NCBI GenBank assembly: GCA_025455765.1
Contig: JALOLX010000289.1
Coordinates: 1-5,631 of the forward strand
Source: Flavobacteriales bacterium
GTDB lineage: Bacteria > Bacteroidota > Bacteroidia > Flavobacteriales_F > PHOS-HE28
Length of the DNA stretch: 5,631 nt
Reading direction: 5' to 3'
Positions within the stretch are counted from its first letter, which is position 1. Each line of letters opens with the position of its first letter. Shown here one piece after another: positions 1 through 4,944 of this stretch. The notes beneath the pieces were generated by a model. It saw only the letters and a list, made by a program, of their open reading frames with translations. It was not told where the DNA came from and did no database searches. A program made the translations under genes and the position numbers.

Positions 1-1001
1 GGGTCGAGGCCCATGAGCTTCATGTTGGCCAGGCCCACCACGCTGAAGGCCTCGTTCAATTCCACGAAGTCGATGTCGCTCATCTTCAACCCGGCCTTTT
101 CCACTGCGCGGGGCAATGCTTTGGCGGGGGTGGTGGTGAACCACTCGGGGGCCTGCTCGGCATCGGCATAGCTCACTACGCGCGCCAGCGGCTTCAGTCC
201 GAGCGCCTTGGCCTTGTCAGCGCTCATCAGCAGCAACGCAGCCGCACCGTCGTTGATGGTGCTGGCGTTCGCAGCGGTCACCGTGCCTTCCTTGGTGAAC
301 ACCGGCTTCAACGCTGGCACCTTGTCGAACACCACGTTCTTATATTCTTCGTCCTCGTTCACCACCACGTCGCCCTTTCGGGTCTTTACGGTCACGGGGA
401 CCACCTCGTCGGCGAACTTTCCTGCTGCCCATGCGGCGGCACTGCGCTTGTAGCTCTGGATGGCGAAGGCATCCTGCTCCTCGCGGCTGATCTTGTGCTC
501 AGTGGCGCAGAGATCGGCGCAGACCCCCATGGCCTGCTGGTCATACACGTTCAGCAGACCGTCCTTCACGATGCCATCAATGAGCTGGCCGTTACCATAG
601 CGATAGCCGTAACGCGCCTTTTCCACATAGTAGGGCGTTTGGCTCATGCTCTCCATACCACCGGCCACCACCACGTCGGCATCACCCAGCAAGATGTCCT
701 GAGCAGCCATCATCACGGCCTTCATGCCACTGGCGCACACCTTGTTCACTGTGGTGCAGGCCACTTCGTTGGGCAGTCCAGCGAACTTCGCGGCCTGGCG
801 CGCAGGTGCCTGGCCCAGGTTGGCCTGCAGCACACTCCCCATGATCACTTCCTGCACCTGGTCGGGTGAGATGCCCGCCTTTTCAACAGCGCCCTTGATG
901 GCGGTGGCACCCAATTGGGTGGCGGGTACTTCGGCGAGGCTGCCGCCAAAGCTGCCCATGGGGGTGCGAACGGCGGATACGATGACGACTTGGTTGGCCA
1001 T
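1..1001 (-). CDS. Thiolase (acetyl-CoA C-acetyltransferase type), C-terminus cut by window edge
   Basis: The minus strand reads from ATG at 1001-999 to the window edge: 333 complete codons, beginning MANQVVIVSAVRTPMGSFGG. Thiolases of this type condense two acetyl-CoA to acetoacetyl-CoA or run the reverse reaction in the cytoplasm, feeding beta-oxidation, ketone or polyhydroxyalkanoate metabolism. Visible signatures are the nucleophile motif NKVCASGMKAVMMA with Cys89, the central GGMESMSQ motif, GTVTAANASTINDGAAALLL, and the active-site NEAF motif with Asn at residue 316. Cys89 and Asn316 have the same numbers as in the well-studied Zoogloea ramigera enzyme, which supports the chosen start. 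Family members are about 390 residues, so roughly 60 are missing, including the usual catalytic His (GHP) and CxGGG cysteine segments. The missing end reflects the window edge, not a mutation. No intact partner gene is visible, so the exact pathway and acyl-chain preference cannot be told. Confidence 0.95.
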   Translation of the reverse strand, partial: MANQVVIVSAVRTPMGSFGGSLAEVPATQLGATAIKGAVEKAGISPDQVQEVIMGSVLQANLGQAPARQAAKFAGLPNEVACTTVNKVCASGMKAVMMAAQDILLGDADVVVAGGMESMSQTPYYVEKARYGYRYGNGQLIDGIVKDGLLNVYDQQAMGVCADLCATEHKISREEQDAFAIQSYKRSAAAWAAGKFADEVVPVTVKTRKGDVVVNEDEEYKNVVFDKVPALKPVFTKEGTVTAANASTINDGAAALLLMSADKAKALGLKPLARVVSYADAEQAPEWFTTTPAKALPRAVEKAGLKMSDIDFVELNEAFSVVGLANMKLMGLD

Positions 1002-1032
1002 GGCTACAGGGGATGGGTGTTTTTTCGCGGTG

Positions 1033-1040
1033 CAAAGGTA
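1033..1040 (-). promoter_or_regulatory. Bacteroidota-type -7 promoter element for the thiolase gene
   Basis: On the minus strand this reads TACCTTTG, an exact match to the Bacteroidota primary sigma -7 consensus TAnnTTTG. It would start transcription near 1026-1028 and give a leader of about 25 nt before the thiolase ATG at 1001. No clear -33 TTTG is seen about 20 nt upstream. The leader has no Shine-Dalgarno-like purine run, as is common in this phylum. Confidence 0.55.
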
Positions 1041-1081
1041 GCCTGTCGAGAAAGATCGATGGCCGTATCGAAGCGGCCTTC

Positions 1082-1089
1082 TATATTTG
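1082..1089 (+). promoter_or_regulatory. Bacteroidota-type -7 promoter element for tRNA-Ser
   Basis: The sequence is TATATTTG, an exact match to TAnnTTTG, ending 38 nt before the mature tRNA-Ser 5' end. It would produce a precursor with a 5' leader of about 30 nt. No convincing -33 TTTG is present. It lies back to back with the thiolase -7 element, about 40 bp away on the opposite strand. Confidence 0.5.
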
Positions 1090-1127
1090 CGGCCCCGGTG
1101 ACCGACCGGGACCGTTCCTTGAAGCTT

Positions 1128-1218
<91 letters not shown>

Positions 1219-1226
1219 AGATAGCT

Positions 1227-1253
1227 GGCCGGATGTCCGTGCGACCTCCGGCC
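1227..1253 (+). terminator. Possible hairpin after tRNA-Ser
   Basis: GGCCGGA (1227-1233) and TCCGGCC (1247-1253) form a perfect 7-bp stem with a 13-nt loop, starting 9 nt after the tRNA. No T tract follows, so it may be a processing or weak termination structure instead of a classical intrinsic terminator. The rest of 1254-1329 has no recognisable gene. It contains only a short GGAAGGTCAG stretch at 1290-1299 that resembles part of the repeat beginning at 1330, too short to call a copy. Confidence 0.35.
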
Positions 1254-1329
1254 GCGTCATTTAAGGCCCTCCCTTAGGTGATGCAAGCTGGAAGGTCAGG
1301 CGCGCATGCGTCGACCAGTGGAGTTCATT

Positions 1330-1384
1330 CGGGGCGTAGCGTAGCCCGGTATCGCGTCCCGCCTTAGGGCGGGAAGGTCGTCAG
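1330..1384 (+). repeat. tRNA-Pro-like repeat, copy R1 (3'-truncated)
   Basis: The copy begins CGGGGCGTA, followed by GCGTAGCCCGGTATCGC, which has the look of a tRNA-Pro acceptor and D arm. A hairpin in the anticodon-arm position follows: TCCCGCC, loop TTAG, GGCGGGA. It then reads AAGGTCGTCAG, the variable loop and 5' T stem, and stops matching the other copies at 1384. The T loop and the 3' acceptor strand are missing. The 22 bases between R1 and R2 are unrelated to the tRNA-like sequence. The anticodon region has no legitimate loop, so this is not a decoding tRNA. Assignment to proline is by recalled resemblance to Bacteroidota tRNA-Pro. Confidence 0.75.
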
Positions 1385-1406
1385 CCGAATACGTGGAAAG
1401 GAACTT

Positions 1407-1439
1407 CGGGGCGTAGCGTAGCCCGGTATCGCGCCGACA
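1407..1439 (+). repeat. tRNA-Pro-like repeat, copy R2 (internally deleted)
   Basis: The acceptor and D-arm half (1407-1433) is identical to R1. The sequence then jumps directly to CCGACA, the 3' terminus seen in R4 and R5. Anticodon arm, variable loop and T arm are deleted. As in R4 and R5, the CCGACA end is followed at once by a terminator-like hairpin, so the 3' boundary of the unit is preserved although its middle is lost. Confidence 0.7.
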
Positions 1440-1440
1440 A

Positions 1441-1471
1441 AAAAAGAGCCGACTTATGGTCGGCTCTTTTT
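1441..1471 (+). terminator. Terminator-like hairpin T1 after R2
   Basis: AAAAAGAGCCGAC (1441-1453) pairs perfectly with GTCGGCTCTTTTT (1459-1471) around a TTATG loop: 13 bp with a U tract on either strand, so it could act in both directions. It shares the GCCGAC/GTCGGC core with the hairpin after R4. It ends only 7 nt before the ATG of the GIY-YIG gene. Confidence 0.8.
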
Positions 1472-1478
1472 GCGTTCG

Positions 1479-1724
1479 ATGTTTACAGTTTACATCATCG
1501 AGTCGGAAAGCACAGGCCGCTGGTATTACGGGCATACGGATGACCTTGCCGACCGTTTGTCACGGCACAATGGGAACCGTTCGAAAGCGACGAAAGGCAG
1601 GGGCCCATGGAAGGTGGTAGCTACAAAGACGTTCCCGAGCAAGGGCGAAGCGATGGCCTTCGAGCTGGTGCTCAAGCGTTGCAAGCGGCGGGATCTGGCG
1701 TTACAGCGGATGCAAGGGGCGTAG
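1479..1724 (+). CDS. Small GIY-YIG nuclease-superfamily protein
   Basis: The 81-residue protein starts MFTVYIIESESTGRWYYGH and is a stand-alone GIY-YIG domain of the small UvrC-N/UPF0213-like type common in Bacteroidota. This fold cleaves DNA in homing endonucleases and UvrC; the role of the small stand-alone proteins is poorly known. The two tyrosine motifs are V4-Y5-I6 and Y16-Y17-G18. The catalytic Arg is probably R26 (LADRLSRHN) and the metal-binding Glu E62 (EAMAFELVLK), so the active site looks intact. A TTG at 1470 would add three residues but lies in the T1 stem, so ATG 1479 is preferred. There is no ribosome-binding site and no room for a separate promoter after T1. The last two codons and the TAG stop (1716-1724) are the first bases of repeat R3. 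An 85-bp duplication copies the last third of the domain downstream. Family assignment is firm; activity and role are inference. Confidence 0.85.
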   Translation: MFTVYIIESESTGRWYYGHTDDLADRLSRHNGNRSKATKGRGPWKVVATKTFPSKGEAMAFELVLKRCKRRDLALQRMQGA

Positions 1725-1831
1725 CGTAGCCCGGTATCGCGTCCCGGAGCTGGTGCTCAAGCGTTGCAAGCGGCGGGATCTGGCGTTACAGCGGATGCAA
1801 GGGGCGTAGCGTAGCCCGGTATCGCGTCCCG
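1662..1831 (+). repeat. Exact tandem duplication, 2 x 85 bp
   Basis: Bases 1662-1746 and 1747-1831 are identical. The unit begins GAGCTGGTGCTCAAGCG and ends GGTATCGCGTCCCG. It holds the last 60 coding bases and stop of the GIY-YIG gene plus the 5' part of the tRNA-like repeat (R3 in the first unit, R4 in the second). The flanking bases differ on both sides, so the duplication is exactly 85 bp with no extra microhomology. As 85 is not a multiple of three and a stop lies in the first unit, the second coding piece is dead. Complete identity suggests a recent event. Confidence 0.95.
1716..1746 (+). repeat. tRNA-Pro-like repeat, copy R3 (5' part only)
   Basis: Bases 1716-1741 match the 5' half of R1, R2 and R4, and TCCCG follows. 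The copy is interrupted at 1746, where the second 85-bp unit begins. It supplies the stop codon of the GIY-YIG gene: its GGG GCG TAG reads Gly-Ala-stop. It has no anticodon 3' strand, T arm or terminator. Confidence 0.85.
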
Positions 1832-1874
1832 ACCAGGTCGGGAAGGTCGTCAGTTGGATCTGGCCGCCCCGACA
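1801..1874 (+). repeat. tRNA-Pro-like repeat, copy R4 (most complete, non-decoding)
   Basis: This copy still folds as a near-complete cloverleaf. GGGGCG pairs with CGCCCC; D-arm sequence GCGTAGCCCGGTATCGC follows; the anticodon stem is TCCCG/CGGGA with loop ACCAGGT; the variable loop is AGGTC; the T stem is GTCAG/CTGGC. It ends CCCCGACA, as tRNA-Pro genes of this phylum tend to. It is not a normal tRNA. Position 33 is C instead of the near-universal T. The T loop is a 6-nt TTGGAT in place of a 7-nt TTCGAAT-like loop, and the first acceptor pair is lost (A1800). The anticodon arm can also close further (TCCCGAC/GTCGGGA, loop CAG), making a plain hairpin. Hairpin T2 follows immediately. Best read as a tRNA mimic or tRNA-derived repeat. 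Confidence 0.8.
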
Positions 1875-1907
1875 GCAGAGAAGCCGACCTTTGGTCGGCT
1901 TCTCTGC
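1875..1907 (+). terminator. Terminator-like hairpin T2 after R4
   Basis: GCAGAGAAGCCGACC (1875-1889) pairs perfectly with GGTCGGCTTCTCTGC (1893-1907) around a TTT loop. The stem is 15 bp and is followed by ATCTTGAG, so a strong U tract is missing. It starts on the base after the ...GACA end of R4. Its core GCCGAC/GTCGGC is shared with T1, suggesting that the hairpin is part of the repeated unit. Confidence 0.7.
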
Positions 1908-1922
1908 ATCTTGAGCTATTGT

Positions 1923-1988
1923 GTGGCCTGGTATCGCGTCCCCGCTCTGTAGCGGGAAGGTCGTCAGTTGGATCTGGCCGCCCCGACA
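1923..1988 (+). repeat. tRNA-Pro-like repeat, copy R5 (5'-degenerate)
   Basis: GTGGCCTGGTATCGCG matches GTAGCCCGGTATCGCG of the other copies at 14 of 16 positions; the 5' acceptor strand further upstream is not recognisable. The anticodon-arm region is CCCGCT, loop CTGT, AGCGGG. From GGGAAGGTCGTCAG to the CCCCGACA end (1953-1988) it is identical to R4, including the short TTGGAT T loop. With no 5' acceptor strand it cannot form a cloverleaf. It is followed by hairpin T3. Confidence 0.75.
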
Positions 1989-1990
1989 AG

Positions 1991-2021
1991 AAGAAGGTCA
2001 GCCCTGAGGGTCGGCCTTTTT
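1991..2021 (+). terminator. Intrinsic terminator-like hairpin T3 after R5
   Basis: AAGAAGGTCAGCCC (1991-2004) pairs with GGGTCGGCCTTTTT (2008-2021) around a TGA loop, with three G-T pairs and one A-C mismatch. The right arm ends in five T residues, so the strand-specific terminator would act on plus-strand transcripts. Its GGTCGGC right-arm core matches T1 and T2. Confidence 0.65.
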
Positions 2022-2042
2022 CGTGGCATCTTTGCGGCCGTT

Positions 2043-2088
2043 GATCCCGTAAAGTAGACGGTCACAGGTTCGAATCCTGTCGGGATCG
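2043..2088 (+). pseudogene. tRNA remnant lacking D and anticodon arms
   Basis: GATCCCG (2043-2049) pairs perfectly with CGGGATC (2081-2087), and G2088 sits in the discriminator position. The T arm is canonical: ACAGG-TTCGAAT-CCTGT (2064-2080). Only 14 nt (TAAAGTAGACGGTC) lie between acceptor and T stem, which leaves room for the variable loop and part of an anticodon 3' strand but no D arm or anticodon. The total is 46 nt against the usual 73 or more. An internal deletion of a tRNA gene is the simplest reading; the original amino acid cannot be assigned. CATCTTTG at 2027-2034, one base from TAnnTTTG, lies just upstream and shares TTTGCGGCC with the tRNA-Ser promoter, so the remnant may still be transcribed. 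Bases 2089-2265 downstream hold no gene that I can identify. Confidence 0.65.
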
Positions 2089-2265
2089 CCCCCGGTCACC
2101 CTGCCCAGAGGTGCCGTTCAAGCCACCTGCCGAGATCCATCGGATCCCAGGCCCTGCTGGTCGAAATGTTGATGTTTTGTGAGGAACCACGCGGGTTCTG
2201 TGTGCGTTCATGGGCCAACTTCACACCCCGAAGTCCCGACCTCACCGACCAACGACCGACCGCCC

Positions 2266-4944
2266 ATGTACGTCATCTCCCGGACCCTCGTCGCGTTGCT
2301 CCTTGCACTGCTACTGCCTTCCTCCGCAGCAGCAGTGACCTACTATGTCTCACCCACCGGCTCGGATGCCAACAACGGCACCAGCCAAGCCACCCCCTGG
2401 CGAAGCATACAACGCGTCCTGCAGGTGGTATTCTCGCTTCAGCCTGGTGACCAGGTCCTCTTTGAGCGGGGAGGCACCTTCCGAGGGGAACTCATCATGC
2501 CCAACTCCGGGAACAGCAGCACACCGATCACCATCGGAGCCTATGGCACAGGCGCCGCGCCCATCATCAGCGGAAGTGAAGTGGTCAGCAATTGGGTGCA
2601 GCATAGCGGTAACATCTGGCGGGCGCCCTTCTCCACAGCGGTGAAGCACCTCTATGTGAATGGTGCTCGGCAGACCCTGGCACGCTTCCCTAACACGGGG
2701 TGGCTGCGCAACGATGTAGGCAGCGGAACCACCCTTACGGACGCCGCGCTCACCCAGGCCAATGGCTACTGGAACGGGGCTACGTTGGTCGTACGCAGCA
2801 CCAACTGGTCCTATGATGCTCCCACGGTGACCTCGTTCAGCAACGGCACGCTCACGTTCCCGAACATCTACTACAACCTCGGCAGCAACGATTGGGGCTA
2901 CTTCCTGTGCAACAAGTTGAGCGAGCTCGATGCCCCGGGCGAGTGGTTCCACGATGTGGCCAGTGGGCAGCTGTACCTGTGGGCCCCGAACAACGCCAAC
3001 CCGAACAGCCTGCAAGTGGAGGCCTCCGTGCGCGAACGAGGGATCAATGTCTATTGGAGCCGTCAGTTCGTCACAATCCGCGACGTGGCGTTCCAGCATC
3101 AGCACTTGGCCGGTATCTGGTTGGACGGTGCGTCGAACATCATCATTCGGGAATGCGCGTTCCGCGAACTGTACCACGGTCTGCGTACGGTGGGCACCAA
3201 TTGTCAGTACCTGAACAACACGTTCAACAACACCTACGCTACTGGGGCCAAGATGCTGGACAATGGTGCGCTGTTCAGTGGGAATACCCTCACGGACATC
3301 GCCATGGTGCCGGGCTTGGGCGAGAGCAACTGGGGTTACTTCGGTGTGCGTACGGTAGGCTTTGGCAACATCGTGCGCAACAACCGGGTGACCAATGTGG
3401 GGTACATTGGGGTGGTGGTGGACAAGGACGTTCTTGTGGAGCGTAATGTGGTGCGCAATGCCACGGCCATTCTCAACGATGGAGGAGGGATCGCCTTTGA
3501 TAACTGCGACGGTGCCATCATCCAGGACAACATCGTGCTCGACGCGATCGGAAGTCTCGAGAGCGCTGCTCCGAATTTCATTCCCGCAGGTAAGATCTGC
3601 CACGGCATCTATTTCGGCAACACGGTGATCAAGAACACCATCGTGCGCCGCAACACAGCCGCCAATTGCGAGGGCAGCGGTCTTCACGTGGACCATACCA
3701 TGGTATCCACGGGCAATCAGATCCGGGACAATGTGCTCTTCAACAACAAGGTGCAGATGAGCGTGTCGGACTATTCCAACTACAACGGTCCAGGGGCTGC
3801 ACCGCCCTACCATGTGCCGAGCTTCAATGGCATCTACTCCGGTAACGTGCTCTACTCCGCAGCTGCCGATCAGTTGTGCATGAAGCAGTACAGCGTGTAT
3901 TCGCCGAACATGGTGGACTATGGCACGTTCACCAACAATCGCTACTTCAGCCCTTACGAAGAGCTGAGCATTCTGTTCTTCAGCACCAACGGCGGGGGGC
4001 AGAAGCTCTTCACCCTTGAGCGTTGGCAGGAGGAGCGCTCAGAGGATGTGGGGTCCACCCGAAGTCCGCTGCGTTCCAGCATGTACAGCACGCTGAACGA
4101 GCTATCGGGCAACCTGATGACGAGCGGCAACTTCACCACTGGCGTTGCAGGGTGGGGGGGCTGGCCCACCAACGCACAGGTGACCTGGGACCAGACCCAA
4201 TTGGACAATGGCTGTTTGCGTGCCAACCTGCCCAACAACAGTGTCTATCCCGAGTTCAGCATGCGCTCGCCGGACCTGTACAGCATCCAGAACGGACAAT
4301 GGTACCGTATGCGCTTCTCCGTACGCGCCAACAACCACGGTACGCTGCGGGCAGGGGTGAAGGGCAGCTCCCAACTGACCAGTGGGAATACCATCCATGA
4401 GCGACGCATTCCATTCGACACGGAACGGCGCGATGTGGAGTTCTACTTCCAAAGTGGGATGACGGACCAGGGCATGGCCCAGTTCATCAACCACTGGACC
4501 GAGCCACAATATTGGTTGGATAATGTGCAGGTACATCGGGTGCAGGTCCAGCCGGTGAACCCGCTGAACGACCATGTCCTGCTCTACAACGAGCAGACCG
4601 TGGAGCAGAGCGTCAGTCTTCCGGCAGGTTGCTGGAGCGACGTGAACGGTGTGGTGCTCAGCGGCAGCATCACCCTTCAACCGTTCAGTTCCAAAGTGGT
4701 GTACCGGATCCCCGGCGAAGGCTGCGATGTGGTGTCGCCACAATTCTCGGTCGGTGCGCGCGTGAAGCTTGGTGGCGCCCTCAACTGGGGTACAGGCATC
4801 ATGCGTAGCGACCTGCGGACCATGGGCATCATTCCAAGCAGTGAGCCCTACACGGCGATGGGCTATACGTTGGAGAACGCTGGTGTGACCGTGCCTGTTG
4901 CAGGTGACCGGCGATGCAGCCATCGTGGATTGGGTGGTGCTTGA
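2266..4944 (+). CDS. Secreted right-handed parallel beta-helix protein, frame broken near its C-terminus
   Basis: From ATG 2266 this reads 892 residues. Residues 1-23 are a signal peptide (MYVISRTLVALLLALLLPSS, then AAA|VT), so the protein is exported; an upstream in-frame GTG at 2179 would bury the signal and is rejected. YYVSPTGSDANNGTSQATPW from residue 26 is a typical opening of beta-helix polysaccharide-active proteins. VNGARQTLARFPNTG follows, as in several beta-helix glycosidase families. Residues about 283-520 are helix rungs rich in N-x-[VI] turns (for example NIIIRECAF, VLVERNVVRN, GAIIQDNIVLDA). A jelly-roll, carbohydrate-binding-like region follows (about 613-763, ending YWLDNVQVHRV), then a small beta-sandwich-like region to about 820. 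From 833 comes a Flavobacteriales-type C-terminal module (GIMRSDLRTMGIIPSSEPYT). Its continuation lies in the next frame, and the last about 15 residues here are out-of-frame read-through. The likely role is binding or cleavage of extracellular polysaccharide; no specific enzyme family or catalytic residues can be named. Confidence 0.85.
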   Translation: MYVISRTLVALLLALLLPSSAAAVTYYVSPTGSDANNGTSQATPWRSIQRVLQVVFSLQPGDQVLFERGGTFRGELIMPNSGNSSTPITIGAYGTGAAPIISGSEVVSNWVQHSGNIWRAPFSTAVKHLYVNGARQTLARFPNTGWLRNDVGSGTTLTDAALTQANGYWNGATLVVRSTNWSYDAPTVTSFSNGTLTFPNIYYNLGSNDWGYFLCNKLSELDAPGEWFHDVASGQLYLWAPNNANPNSLQVEASVRERGINVYWSRQFVTIRDVAFQHQHLAGIWLDGASNIIIRECAFRELYHGLRTVGTNCQYLNNTFNNTYATGAKMLDNGALFSGNTLTDIAMVPGLGESNWGYFGVRTVGFGNIVRNNRVTNVGYIGVVVDKDVLVERNVVRNATAILNDGGGIAFDNCDGAIIQDNIVLDAIGSLESAAPNFIPAGKICHGIYFGNTVIKNTIVRRNTAANCEGSGLHVDHTMVSTGNQIRDNVLFNNKVQMSVSDYSNYNGPGAAPPYHVPSFNGIYSGNVLYSAAADQLCMKQYSVYSPNMVDYGTFTNNRYFSPYEELSILFFSTNGGGQKLFTLERWQEERSEDVGSTRSPLRSSMYSTLNELSGNLMTSGNFTTGVAGWGGWPTNAQVTWDQTQLDNGCLRANLPNNSVYPEFSMRSPDLYSIQNGQWYRMRFSVRANNHGTLRAGVKGSSQLTSGNTIHERRIPFDTERRDVEFYFQSGMTDQGMAQFINHWTEPQYWLDNVQVHRVQVQPVNPLNDHVLLYNEQTVEQSVSLPAGCWSDVNGVVLSGSITLQPFSSKVVYRIPGEGCDVVSPQFSVGARVKLGGALNWGTGIMRSDLRTMGIIPSSEPYTAMGYTLENAGVTVPVAGDRRCSHRGLGGA
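4889..4912 (+). other. Frameshift site in the beta-helix gene
   Basis: Upstream, the protein reads in the frame of ATG 2266 (NAGVTVPVAG); downstream, the family sequence VTGDAAIVDWVVLELR lies one base later (+1). The downstream frame has a TGA at 4886-4888, so the switch must fall after 4888. The upstream frame ends at TGA 4942-4944. A gain of one base or loss of two restores the frame. For example, two C residues lost from a GTGCCCCTGTTG-like sequence would give a smooth VTVPLLQVTGD junction. Whether this is a mutation, an assembly error or a recoding event is undecided. Confidence 0.8.

Noticed and set aside
1296..1535. A minus-strand open frame across R1, R2 and T1
   Set aside because: It crosses repeat copies and a terminator and overlaps the start of the GIY-YIG gene. 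There is no domain and no start signal.
1801..1874. Functional tRNA-Pro or tRNA-Leu (CAG) gene
   Set aside because: The loop has C at position 33, the T loop is one base short without TTC, and the first acceptor pair is missing; sister copies have loops of other sizes.
1330..1988. CRISPR array
   Set aside because: The copies are spaced irregularly, are truncated at different ends, overlap a coding sequence, and fold as tRNA-like units; there are no regular spacers or cas genes.
1786..1989. A minus-strand open frame with a repeated SGRPDPTDDLP peptide
   Set aside because: The repeated peptide is only the translation of the identical 3' halves of repeats R4 and R5; the sequence is better explained as tRNA-like DNA.
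2171..2185. Promoter for the beta-helix gene at GATGTTTTGTG
   Set aside because: It has TTTG but lacks the TA of the -7 consensus, and no -33 element is evident; too weak to call.
2237..2261. Four CGACC repeats before the beta-helix start
   Set aside because: They are short, irregularly spaced and within a GC-rich leader; no pairing or known operator pattern supports a function.
2892..3446. A 184-codon plus-strand open frame inside the beta-helix gene
   Set aside because: It is in an alternative frame, rich in Gln/Arg/Gly with no domain, fully inside a well-supported coding region.
2350..3813. A 487-codon open frame on the minus strand
   Set aside because: It lies fully antisense to the beta-helix gene. 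Its His/Val-rich sequence has no recognisable domain, and the plus frame has a clear signal peptide and family pattern. It is a codon-usage shadow.
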